From: JBHEMT01 sp046262435
GTDB lineage: Bacteria > Chloroflexota > Dormibacteria > Aeolococcales > Aeolococcaceae
DNA: 15,172 nucleotides
Assembly: GCA_046262435.1 (NCBI GenBank)
Contig: JBHEMT010000095.1
Span: forward strand, 1-15,172
Direction of reading: 5' to 3'
The position numbers were made by a program, and so were the translations under genes. Shown piece after piece: positions 7,767 to 14,115 of this stretch. Position 1 is the stretch's first letter; each line of letters starts with the position of its first letter. The notes below the pieces were generated by a model that ran no database searches, was not told where the DNA came from, and worked only from the letters and a program-made list of their open reading frames with translations.

Positions 7767-9065
7767 TTAGACGGTCACCATCTGGCGCAACCGGCTGGGG
7801 TCGCGCACCGGGCAGCCGCCCGCGTCGCAGTGGGCCTCGAACTCGCCGCGAAAGGCGTTGTACGCCGAGGTGACGAACCACGTGGCGGTGTCCCCGAGCG
7901 GGCAGAAGCACTTGCCGTTCATCAGGTCGCAGATGTCGTTGAGCGTCCCCAGCTCGGCAAGAGTCGCCCGCCCCTCCTCGAGGCGGTGCATCAGTTCGGA
8001 CTCAAAGTAGGTGCCCTCGCGACACGGGGTGCACTTGCCGCAGGACTCGTGGTGGTAGAAGTCGACCAGGCGCATGGAGACGTTGACCATGCAGGTGGTC
8101 TGGTCCATGAACACCATGGCTCCCGCACCCAGCGACGAGCCGGCCTTGGCCACCGCGTCCATGTCGAGGGGCAGGTCGAGGTGTTCAGGAAGCAGCACCT
8201 GCATCGAGCCGCCTCCGGGCTGGAAGGCCTTGAGCTGCTGGTCCTTCCACATGCCGCCGCACTCCTGCTCGAACAGCTCACGGATCGGCGTGCCCATCTG
8301 CATCTCGTAGGTGCCCGGCCGATTGATGTGCCCGCTGCAGCAGAACAGCCGGGTGCCCGCGCTCTTCTCGGTGCCGATCGCCTTGAACCAGGCGGCTCCG
8401 CGGGTGACGATGTGCGGCAGGTTGCTCAGGGTCTCGACGTTGTTGACCACCGTCGGCTTGCCGTAGAGGCCCTTGACCGCGGGGAAGGGTGGCTTGAGCC
8501 GGGGCTGTCCGCGGTTGCCCTCGAGAGAGTCGATCAGCGCGGTCTCCTCGCCGCAGATGTAGGCGCCGGCCCCGCCATGGACGATCACGTCGCAGGAGAA
8601 CCCGCTGCCCAGGATGTCCTGGCCGATGTAGCCGGCCTGGCGCGCCTCCTCGACGCAGCGCTCCAGGAGCAGCCGCTGGTCGTGGTACTCGCCGCGGATG
8701 TAGATGAAGCCGACATTGACCTGGAGGGCATACGCCGCGATCAGGAAGCCCTCGATCAGCTGGTGCGGGTTCTCGTCAATGAGGTACCGGTCCTTGAAGC
8801 AGCCCGGCTCGGACTCGTCGGCGTTGCAGCACAGGTAACGGGGAAACACCCCCTTGGGCAGGAACGACCACTTCAGCCCGGTGGGAAAGCCCGCACCCCC
8901 GCGGCCGCGCAGGTTGGAGGCCTTGACCTCCTCGATCAGCGCATCGGGCTGGAACTTGTCGAAGACCGCCCGCAGGGCCTGGTACCCGCCCACGCCCTCG
9001 TATCCGCGCAGCGACGTCAGCCCCTCGGTGCCGATGTGCTCCGTGAGCAGCTTGTATTCACCCAT
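7767..9065 (-). CDS. nuoF: NADH-quinone oxidoreductase subunit F (NADH- and FMN-binding)
   Basis: Entry point of complex I: binds NADH and FMN and holds cluster N3. It has 432 residues from the ATG at 9065, 16 bp after the nuoE stop; an upstream extension would only re-read nuoE sequence in another frame. Visible are the glycine-rich FMN/NADH loop NLRGRGGAGFPTGLKW (51-66), CNADESEPGCFKDR (80-93), AYICGEETALIDSLEGNRG (168-186), and the N3 ligands in ESCGKCTPCREG (C342, C345, C348) with C388 in FCPLGD. Two further cysteines near the C-terminus (C413, C418) are not usual ligands. Length and motif order match the family, and the position between nuoE and nuoG is canonical. Confidence 0.98.
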   Translation of the reverse strand: MGEYKLLTEHIGTEGLTSLRGYEGVGGYQALRAVFDKFQPDALIEEVKASNLRGRGGAGFPTGLKWSFLPKGVFPRYLCCNADESEPGCFKDRYLIDENPHQLIEGFLIAAYALQVNVGFIYIRGEYHDQRLLLERCVEEARQAGYIGQDILGSGFSCDVIVHGGAGAYICGEETALIDSLEGNRGQPRLKPPFPAVKGLYGKPTVVNNVETLSNLPHIVTRGAAWFKAIGTEKSAGTRLFCCSGHINRPGTYEMQMGTPIRELFEQECGGMWKDQQLKAFQPGGGSMQVLLPEHLDLPLDMDAVAKAGSSLGAGAMVFMDQTTCMVNVSMRLVDFYHHESCGKCTPCREGTYFESELMHRLEEGRATLAELGTLNDICDLMNGKCFCPLGDTATWFVTSAYNAFRGEFEAHCDAGGCPVRDPSRLRQMVTV

Positions 9066-9081
9066 GGGTTGCCCGGCGATC

Positions 9082-9768
9082 CTACAGGTCGTCGCCGCTG
9101 AGGCGCGACCGCTTCGCGGCCCGGGCGCCACGCCGGCGTCCCGGCGCCTGCTCCGTGTCCGTCACCGTCGACGTGGCTCCTGGCGGCCCGGCGCTGGTGG
9201 GCGCGGGCGGAGTCACCCCGGACGGGGGATGCGGGCCCGCCGCGGGCCGGGACGCAGGCGCGCCATCCGGCGTGCGCGCTGCGTGGGCCGTGGGCGCCCC
9301 CCGCAGCTCCTCGAGCAGCGCGTCGACCCGCTCGGTGGTGAGGTTCTCCGCGAAGTGGTGGTCCACCTGCATCGCCGGCGCCCCCCCGCAGGCGCCCAGG
9401 CACTCCACCGTGCTCTCCCAGGTGAATGCCCCGTCCGCGGTGGTCTCGCCGGACGCGCAGCCCAGCCGTTGCCCCATGTGGGCGACGATGTCGTCCGCTC
9501 CCCGCAAGGCGCAGGCCACGTTGACGCAGACGAGCAGGTGGTGCCGTCCCGACGGCCTGTTGAAGTACATCGAGTAGAAGGTGGAGACGGCCTGCACCTG
9601 GCTGGGTGCCAGCCCGAGCAGGTCGGCCACCTCGGCCATGCCCTCCGCTGACAGATAGCCGAGCTCGTGCTGCACCGCCCAGAGCGCGGGCAGGATTGCC
9701 GACCCGGGATGCGGATAGCGGTCGCGTGCCCGCACGATCTCCGCGCGCGTCGCCTCGGCCAGTGCCAT
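9082..9768 (-). CDS. nuoE: NADH-quinone oxidoreductase subunit E ([2Fe-2S], thioredoxin-like)
   Basis: Small Fe-S subunit of the NADH module, holding cluster N1a next to FMN in NuoF. Ligands are C81 and C86 (CVNVAC) and C123 and C127 (CLGAC), the family Cx4C...Cx3C pattern. The N-terminal helical part (residues 1-60) matches the family. I chose the ATG at 9768 because GGAGGAG lies 3 bases upstream and family alignment begins there. A GTG at 9846, overlapping nuoD by 17 bp, would add 26 residues and read through a perfect palindrome. The protein has 228 residues; after about residue 157 a Pro/Ala/Gly/Thr-rich tail of about 70 residues, ending in a basic patch (RRRGARAAKRSR), extends beyond the usual C-terminus. 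Confidence 0.95.
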   Translation of the reverse strand: MALAEATRAEIVRARDRYPHPGSAILPALWAVQHELGYLSAEGMAEVADLLGLAPSQVQAVSTFYSMYFNRPSGRHHLLVCVNVACALRGADDIVAHMGQRLGCASGETTADGAFTWESTVECLGACGGAPAMQVDHHFAENLTTERVDALLEELRGAPTAHAARTPDGAPASRPAAGPHPPSGVTPPAPTSAGPPGATSTVTDTEQAPGRRRGARAAKRSRLSGDDL

Positions 9769-9771
9769 GCG

Positions 9772-9778
9772 CTCCTCC
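9772..9778 (-). promoter_or_regulatory. Strong Shine-Dalgarno of nuoE
   Basis: GGAGGAG on the minus strand, three bases before the ATG at 9768. It is the best ribosome-binding site in the nuo operon and decides the nuoE start against the upstream GTG at 9846. It fits nuoE being one of the few genes here whose start is not coupled to the preceding stop. Confidence 0.7.
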
Positions 9779-9781
9779 GCT

Positions 9782-9797
9782 GCCTGACCGGTCAGGC
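9782..9797. repeat. Perfect 16-bp palindrome in the nuoD-nuoE spacer
   Basis: GCCTGACCGGTCAGGC reads the same on both strands. As RNA it would fold into a 6-bp stem with a CCGG tetraloop. It lies between the nuoD stop (9830) and the nuoE Shine-Dalgarno (9772-9778), three bases from the latter. It could be an mRNA hairpin affecting nuoE translation or stability, or a protein-binding site; the sequence does not say which. It is inside coding sequence only if nuoE starts at the GTG at 9846. Confidence 0.6.
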
Positions 9798-9829
9798 GTT
9801 TCTGAAGTCCCCGGGTGCCGGCGTCCGCA

Positions 9830-11119
9830 CTAGCGGTCGACGTCACCCAGGACGATGTCGATCGAGCCGATCACCGCCACCACATCCGCAATCAGCTCAT
9901 CGTGGACCATGTGCGGCAGGGCGCTGAGGTTGCTGAACGAGGGAGCGCGGACCTTGACTCGGTAGGGGCGGTTGGTCCCGTCGCTGACGATGTAGAAGCC
10001 GAGCTCGCCGCGAGGCGACTCGACAGCCTGGTACACCTGCCCGGCGGGCGGCCGGTAGCCCTCGGTGGAGAGCTTGAAGTGATGGATCAGCGCCTCCATC
10101 GAGGTGTTGATCTCGTTGCGCGGCGGAAGCACCACCTTGCGGTCGCCGGTGTTGAACGGTCCCGCGGGCAGGTTCTCAAAGGCCTGCCGGATGATCTTCA
10201 GCGACTCGCGCATCTCCTGCATGCGGATCAGGTACCGGTCATAGACGTCGCCGTGGCTGCCCACCGGGATGTCGAAGTCGAAGTGGTCGTAGGAGCTGTA
10301 CGGCGCCGCCTTGCGCAGGTCATAGGCCACCCCGCTGCCGCGCAGGGTGGGCCCGCTGGCGCCGTAGGCCAGCGCGTCCTCGGCGCTGATCACCCCCAGC
10401 CCCCGGGTCCGGGCGCGCCAGATCGGGTTGCGGGTGAGCAGCCCCTCGTACTCGTCAAAGAAGTGCGGGAAGGTGTCGAGCACCTGCTGCACCATCGGGA
10501 AGAACTCGGCCGGTACGTCGGCCATCAGGCCGCCGGGGCGGATGTACGAGGTGTGCATCCGGAAGCCGCTGACCAGCTCATTGATGTCGAGCAGGGTCTC
10601 GCGCTCACGCCAGGCGTAGAGGAATGGCGTCGTCGCCCCCATGTCCAGCGCATGGGTGCCGAACCAGACCAGGTGACTGCCGATCCGGGTCAGCTCGCAC
10701 ATGATCACCCGCAGGTACTGCGCCCGCGGGGGCACGTCCACCCCCAGCAGCCGCTCCACGGTCAGCGCGAACCCGAGGTTGTTCAGCAGCGGGCCGAGGT
10801 AGTCCATCCGGTCGGTGAGCGGGACGCACTGGGGATAGGTCTTGCCCTCGAAGGTCTTCTCGAAGCCGGTGTGGAGGAAGCCGATATCCGGCTTGCACTC
10901 GCGCACCACCTCCCCGTCGATCTCCAGGACCAGGCGCAGCACCCCGTGGGTCGAGGGGTGCTGCGGACCCATGTTCAGCTCCATGGTGTCGTCGCCCAGC
11001 GAGGCCACCTCCACGGTGTCCTGCTCGAGGGGGACACCAAGCAGCTGGCGACCGCCGCTGAAGTCGCGCTCCGGACCGGGAATCTCCGGGCCTCCTGGAG
11101 GCGGCATCACCGCGCTCAC
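9830..11119 (-). CDS. nuoD: NADH-quinone oxidoreductase subunit D (49 kDa)
   Basis: Forms the quinone-reduction site with NuoB and is related to the large subunit of [NiFe] hydrogenases. The GTG at 11119 makes a GTGA overlap with nuoC and gives 429 residues; an ATG at 11107 is an equally possible start, four codons later, and neither has a clear Shine-Dalgarno. Hallmarks are NMGPQHPSTHGVLRL (49-63) with the quinone-site His58, IGFLHTGFEKTFEGKTYPQ (79-97), and DRMDYLGPLLNN with the quinone-contacting Tyr107. The end, IDIVLGDVDR, is the exact family C-terminus. It is separate from nuoC, unlike the fused E. coli nuoCD. Confidence 0.97.
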   Translation of the reverse strand: MSAVMPPPGGPEIPGPERDFSGGRQLLGVPLEQDTVEVASLGDDTMELNMGPQHPSTHGVLRLVLEIDGEVVRECKPDIGFLHTGFEKTFEGKTYPQCVPLTDRMDYLGPLLNNLGFALTVERLLGVDVPPRAQYLRVIMCELTRIGSHLVWFGTHALDMGATTPFLYAWRERETLLDINELVSGFRMHTSYIRPGGLMADVPAEFFPMVQQVLDTFPHFFDEYEGLLTRNPIWRARTRGLGVISAEDALAYGASGPTLRGSGVAYDLRKAAPYSSYDHFDFDIPVGSHGDVYDRYLIRMQEMRESLKIIRQAFENLPAGPFNTGDRKVVLPPRNEINTSMEALIHHFKLSTEGYRPPAGQVYQAVESPRGELGFYIVSDGTNRPYRVKVRAPSFSNLSALPHMVHDELIADVVAVIGSIDIVLGDVDR

Positions 11120-11700
11120 TGGGTGGACCCGGGCATGCCGCTGGGCCGTTCCTGCGCGGGAAGCGCCCACTCGATGTTGTGGGTGAAGGCGATCGGCTCG
11201 GCGAAGGACACGTAGTCCTTGCGCAGCGGGTGGCCCTCCCAGTCGTCGGGCATCAGGATGCGCTGCAGGTTGTGATGGCCGTCGAAGACGATCCCGAACA
11301 GGTCGTAGCACTCGCGCTCGTGCCAGTCCATCCCCGGGAAGACCCGCTCCAGAGTGGGCGCGTGGGGGTGCTCCTCGGTCACCTGCACAAGCAGCCGGCA
11401 GACGTCGTTGTGCTGCAGGGAGCGCAGCTGATAGATCAGGTCGAAGCGCGGCTGGTCTGGCTCGCGCTCGGGGTAGTCCACCGCGGTCATGAACAGCGGC
11501 ATGGTGTAGCGCCCGTCAGGATGGTTGCGGAGCAGCTCGCAGGCTGCCACCAGCCGGCCGGCGGCGAGCACCACCGTCTCCTCACCGAACCCCTCCTCAC
11601 GGCGGACCACGGCGTCACCCATCTCCGCCCCGAGCAGCTGGGCGGCGCGCGACCCCTGCAGGGGTCGGGACGCGGCCGAGGCGGAGGGCGCGGCGGTCAT
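11116..11700 (-). CDS. nuoC: NADH-quinone oxidoreductase subunit C (30 kDa)
   Basis: Peripheral-arm structural subunit packed against NuoD; it carries no cofactor. It has 194 residues from an ATG 6 bp after the nuoB stop. The family signature is clear: ERECYDLFGIVFDGHHNLQR (128-147) and DDWEGHPLRKDY (152-163). Residues 1-18 are Ala/Ser-rich and look like a short flexible lead. The tail after the signature (AEPIAFTHNIEW, then a polar end) is short. The TGA stop overlaps the proposed GTG of nuoD by 4 bp. There are no anomalies. Confidence 0.97.
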   Translation of the reverse strand: MTAAPSASAASRPLQGSRAAQLLGAEMGDAVVRREEGFGEETVVLAAGRLVAACELLRNHPDGRYTMPLFMTAVDYPEREPDQPRFDLIYQLRSLQHNDVCRLLVQVTEEHPHAPTLERVFPGMDWHERECYDLFGIVFDGHHNLQRILMPDDWEGHPLRKDYVSFAEPIAFTHNIEWALPAQERPSGMPGSTQ

Positions 11701-11706
11701 CTGGAC

Positions 11707-12327
11707 CTAGCCACGAAAGGAGATCGGCTCGTCCGCGATCTTCCTCTGCAGCTTGACGATGGCGTCCAGCAGCCCCTCGGGGCGTGGCGGGCAGCCGGGC
11801 AGGTAGACGTCCACAGGGACCACCTTGTCGACCCCGTTGACGATCGCGTAGTTGTTGAAGATGCCGCCGCAGGAGGCACAGGCGCCCATCGAGATCACCC
11901 ACTTCGGTTCGGGCATCTGGTCGTAGATCTGGCGCAGCACCGGGGCCATCTTCTGCGACACACGTCCAGCGACGATCATCAGGTCGGCCTGGCGCGGTGA
12001 GGCGCGGAACACCTCGGCGCCGAAGCGCGACATGTCGTAGCGCGCGTTGCCCGCCGCCATCATCTCAATGGCGCAGCAGGCCAGCCCGAAAAGCGCCGGC
12101 CAGAGCGAGCTGTACCGCCCCCAGGCCACCACCTTGGTCAGCGACGTGGTGATGATCCCGCTCTGCGCGGCCGCGCGCTCCCTGGCGCCCACCCGGGGCA
12201 CGGGCAGCGCCACGCCGCTCGAGTCGGCCCGCAGCAGCTCCGAGCCGGCGCTCACCAGGCCCGCGTGCGCCGCCAGCACGCCGGCGCCGGCCGCGCCTGC
12301 CCCGACCCGGTCGATCCCCCGGCTCAC
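11707..12327 (-). CDS. nuoB: NADH-quinone oxidoreductase subunit B (PSST)
   Basis: Holds cluster N2, the last electron carrier before quinone. The GTG at 12327 gives a GTGA overlap with nuoA, with GGAG 3 bases upstream; the protein has 206 residues. Ligands are the tandem C84-C85 (GLACCAIEMM), C150 (MGACASCGG) and C179 (YLPGCPPRPE). Residues 1-55 are an Ala/Gly/Val/Arg-rich segment with no family match. No ATG occurs before the core, so this segment is either a real extension or start is at an internal GTG; the overlap favours the full version. The core from about residue 57 to 203 has the normal family length. Confidence 0.95.
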   Translation of the reverse strand: MSRGIDRVGAGAAGAGVLAAHAGLVSAGSELLRADSSGVALPVPRVGARERAAAQSGIITTSLTKVVAWGRYSSLWPALFGLACCAIEMMAAGNARYDMSRFGAEVFRASPRQADLMIVAGRVSQKMAPVLRQIYDQMPEPKWVISMGACASCGGIFNNYAIVNGVDKVVPVDVYLPGCPPRPEGLLDAIVKLQRKIADEPISFRG

Positions 12328-12695
12328 TCGCTCCACTCCAGCGCCCCCTTGCGCCACACGTAGATCAGGGCGAGCAGCAGGGTGACGACGAAGATGCCCA
12401 TCTCAACGATCCCGAAGGCCTTCAGGTCTCGGACGATCGTCGCCCACGGAAACAGGAAGATGGACTCGACGTCGAAGATGATGAAGAGCATCGCGGTGAC
12501 GTAGAACGACACCGAGAAGCGGCGCCTGGCGCTCTCCGCGGGCACGATGCCGCACTCGTAGGGGAGGTCCTTCTCCAGCGTCGAGCGGCGGATATGGAAA
12601 ACGCGGTTGATGATCGCCGTCAGGGTGGGAACGATGGCCCCGAAAGCAACGCAGATGGCGAGAAAGACGAGGATCGGCGCGTAGTCCGAGAGCAT
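12324..12695 (-). CDS. nuoA: NADH-quinone oxidoreductase subunit A
   Basis: First gene of the operon; a three-helix membrane subunit next to the quinone site (ND3 homologue). It has 123 residues. Visible are TM1 (about 5-30), the loop LPYECGI with conserved C48, FDVESIFLFPWA (74-85) with D75 and E77, and E98 in the third helix. I chose the ATG at 12695 because MLSDYAPILVFL is a normal NuoA N-terminus. A GTG 54 bp upstream would add 18 residues lying partly within a hairpin. GGGAG abuts the ATG with no usable spacing, while a TACGAT hexamer sits 8 bases upstream, which suggests a very short or absent leader. Confidence 0.95.
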   Translation of the reverse strand: MLSDYAPILVFLAICVAFGAIVPTLTAIINRVFHIRRSTLEKDLPYECGIVPAESARRRFSVSFYVTAMLFIIFDVESIFLFPWATIVRDLKAFGIVEMGIFVVTLLLALIYVWRKGALEWSE

Positions 12696-12703
12696 CTCCC
12701 TGG

Positions 12704-12709
12704 ATCGTA
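12704..12709 (-). promoter_or_regulatory. Possible -10 hexamer for the nuo operon
   Basis: TACGAT on the minus strand matches the TANNNT pattern. Its last base is followed by 8 bases and then the nuoA ATG, so a start point 6-7 bases downstream would give a leader of only about 1-2 bases. No recognisable -35 lies 16-18 bases upstream. This is inference from sequence only. Confidence 0.4.
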
Positions 12710-12723
12710 GCAAAGCGCTTCTC

Positions 12724-12747
12724 GGCGAGGCCTCCTGCGGCCTTGCC
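12724..12747. repeat. Inverted repeat (hairpin) upstream of nuoA
   Basis: GGCGAGGCC - TCCTGC - GGCCTTGCC: nine paired positions with one G.U as plus-strand RNA; on the minus strand that pair becomes an A.C mismatch. It is about 30 bp upstream of the nuoA start. It could be an operator or a transcript structure, and its role is unknown. Confidence 0.4.
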
Positions 12748-12900
12748 ACGCAGCGCTCTCACCGGTGTGCTGCGCCTCACTCCGCTGGGTTCGCGGGCCT
12801 TCTTGCGTGCCCGCACAGACCCGCCACGGCCCGCGTTGCTACGCTGCCATCGGCCGCAGCCACCGGGTGCGACCTGTGCACGCGGCATGCCCGCGACCAT

Positions 12901-12906
12901 GAGGAG
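12901..12906 (+). promoter_or_regulatory. Shine-Dalgarno of the SDR gene
   Basis: GAGGAG ends five bases before the ATG at 12912. It favours that ATG over the GTG codon immediately before it (12909). Confidence 0.6.
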
Positions 12907-12911
12907 CCGTG

Positions 12912-13697
12912 ATGTCCGACGCCGTTCCCTCCTCCGTTCCGGCGGTGGTCACCGGCGCCTCCTCGGGGATCGGTGAGGAGTTCTGCCACCAGCTCGCGGG
13001 TCGCGGCCACGACCTGCTCATCGTCGCTCGCCGGGTCACCCGGCTGCGCAGCCTCGCTCGTGAGCTGCAACGCGAGCACGGGGTGGCCGTCGAGGCGCTC
13101 GCCGCCGACCTCGAAACCGCTGCCGGACGGCGGCTGGTGGCTGTCCGGCTGCGTGGCGGGGGCCCGCGCCTGCTGGTCAACAACGCAGGCTTCGGCAGCT
13201 CCGGCAGTTTCGCCGAGCTCGACCAGGAGCGCGAGCTCGCCGAGGTGATGGTCAACGTGGTCGCCGTCGAGGAGCTGACCGGGGCTGTTATTCCTGAGTG
13301 CGTCGCCGCCGGCGCCGGCGGCGTCCTCAACGTGGCCAGCACCGCGGCCTTCCAGCCACTCCCCCACATGGCCACCTACGCGGCGACCAAGGCGTTCGTG
13401 CTCCACCTCAGTGAGGCGCTGGCGGTGGAGTTGAGTGGCACCGGGGTGCGCTGCATGGCGCTGTGCCCGGGTCCGACGCGCACCGAGTTCGGCGAGGTGG
13501 CCGGTAATGCCACGGAGCTCGACAACGCGCTGCCGATGTCGGTGGCCGAGGTCGTGACCCAGGCACTTGGCGACTTCGACGCCGGTCACGCCATCTCAAT
13601 TCCCGGCCGCCGCAACGCCCTGGTGGCGCACTCCGTCCGGCTGCTGCCGCGCGCGGCGGTGCGCCGGGTGGCGGGGAGAATTTTCGCCCCGCGCTAG
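12912..13697 (+). CDS. Short-chain dehydrogenase/reductase (classical SDR, probably NADP-dependent)
   Basis: NAD(P)-dependent oxidoreductase with a Rossmann fold; substrate unknown. It has 261 residues. Motifs in order: cofactor loop TGASSGIG (14-21), IVARR after beta-2 (R40-R41, suggesting NADP(H)), NNAG (90-93), active-site N115, S143 in NVAST, the catalytic pair Y156 and K160 in YAATK, and CPGPTRTEF (185-193). The catalytic tetrad is complete, so it should be active. It diverges from the nuo operon with its own Shine-Dalgarno, so co-regulation is not implied. Its TAG stop overlaps the stop of the convergent small gene. The exact reaction cannot be named; such proteins are often annotated only as SDR family oxidoreductases. 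Confidence 0.93.
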   Translation: MSDAVPSSVPAVVTGASSGIGEEFCHQLAGRGHDLLIVARRVTRLRSLARELQREHGVAVEALAADLETAAGRRLVAVRLRGGGPRLLVNNAGFGSSGSFAELDQERELAEVMVNVVAVEELTGAVIPECVAAGAGGVLNVASTAAFQPLPHMATYAATKAFVLHLSEALAVELSGTGVRCMALCPGPTRTEFGEVAGNATELDNALPMSVAEVVTQALGDFDAGHAISIPGRRNALVAHSVRLLPRAAVRRVAGRIFAPR

Positions 13698-13996
13698 CCC
13701 GGAGTGGCGCGCAGCTCCTCCAGGCGCTCGGTCCAGAAGGCGTGGCGGCGCTCGAAACGGGCCCTCTCGTTGCGCATGATCACGTAGTCGGTGTCGGTGA
13801 TCTCAATCCGCACCGCCTCGGTCATCGCGCCCATCCGCTCCTCGGTGTCGCGCACCAGCATGCTCTTGTAGCGGATCAGCTCCTCGTAGACGCTGATCCA
13901 GTGCTCGGCGTCATCCTGGTGGCGGCTCGTCGGATCCTCACCGTGCAGCAGCCGGTCAGGATCAACCGCGTTGAGGGCGGAATCCTCCTTGGACAC
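13694..13996 (-). CDS. Small acidic helical protein of unknown function
   Basis: I do not recognise the family. From the GTG at 13996 it has 100 residues, rich in Glu, Asp, Arg and His, with no membrane segment, signal peptide or cysteine. Three likely helices hold most of it: about 30-52 (AEHWISVYEELIRYKSMLV), about 53-70, and a long one around 75-97 with heptad-like spacing (RNERARFERRHAFWTERLEE), so a helical bundle or coiled coil is plausible. An ATG at 14083 would add 29 Arg/Gly-rich residues. I prefer the GTG because a TACAAT -10-like hexamer ends exactly six bases before it, as expected for a leaderless mRNA. Its stop shares CTAG with the convergent SDR gene. Confidence 0.6.
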   Translation of the reverse strand: MSKEDSALNAVDPDRLLHGEDPTSRHQDDAEHWISVYEELIRYKSMLVRDTEERMGAMTEAVRIEITDTDYVIMRNERARFERRHAFWTERLEELRATPG

Positions 13997-14002
13997 CGCG
14001 CG

Positions 14003-14008
14003 ATTGTA
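14003..14008 (-). promoter_or_regulatory. Possible -10 hexamer, leaderless start
   Basis: TACAAT on the minus strand (five of six to TATAAT) lies six bases before the GTG at 13996, which places the expected transcription start on the first base of the start codon. No clear -35 is seen. The same 119-bp spacer (13997-14115) also holds the promoter-like hexamer of the divergent gene. Confidence 0.5.
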
Positions 14009-14101
14009 CGGATCGACCCAAAGTGTCGCCGTCCTCGCCCGCCCCGCCACCGACCGCCGGCCGCGGCCGCGCCAGGGCGCCATCAGGGCGACCGCTCGCC
14101 C

Positions 14102-14107
14102 TAGACT
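14102..14107 (+). promoter_or_regulatory. Possible -10 hexamer for the 14116 gene
   Basis: TAGACT lies eight bases before the ATG at 14116, again leaving almost no room for a leader or Shine-Dalgarno; the bases between (CTGCGGCC) contain no ribosome-binding motif. No obvious -35 is present. Confidence 0.4.
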
Positions 14108-14115
14108 CTGCGGCC

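Larger units (their letters stand above)
12696..12911. promoter_or_regulatory. Divergent nuoA / SDR intergenic region
   Basis: This 216-bp spacer must hold the promoters of the nuo operon (leftward) and the SDR gene (rightward). Seen in it: a minus-strand TACGAT (12704-12709) close to nuoA; a hairpin at 12724-12747; CGCAGC/GCTGCG arms (12749-12754 and 12769-12774) enclosing the 8-bp palindrome CACCGGTG (12760-12767); GCGGGC/GCCCGC arms (12793-12798 and 12809-12814); and a plus-strand TACGCT (12840-12845) that could be a -10 for the SDR gene. No good -35 element is visible for either direction. No small ORF here is convincing. Confidence 0.5.

Noticed and set aside
7830..9101. 423-codon plus-strand open frame opposite nuoF
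   Set aside because: Shadow of nuoF; no recognisable motif or ribosome-binding site.
9769..9846. nuoE starting at the GTG at 9846 with a 26-residue N-terminal extension
   Set aside because: Possible, but the ATG at 9768 has a much better Shine-Dalgarno, fits family length, and leaves the palindrome non-coding.
9815..11215. 466-codon plus-strand open frame opposite nuoD
   Set aside because: Shadow of nuoD with His/Gln/Val-rich, low-information sequence.
13304..13323. Perfect 20-bp GC palindrome inside the SDR gene
   Set aside because: It encodes an Ala/Gly-rich turn (AAGAGG region) and is expected from GCC/GGC codon runs at this G+C; no regulatory context.
12777..13589. 270-codon minus-strand open frame opposite the SDR gene
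   Set aside because: The SDR frame has a full catalytic motif set and a Shine-Dalgarno; the reverse frame has neither.
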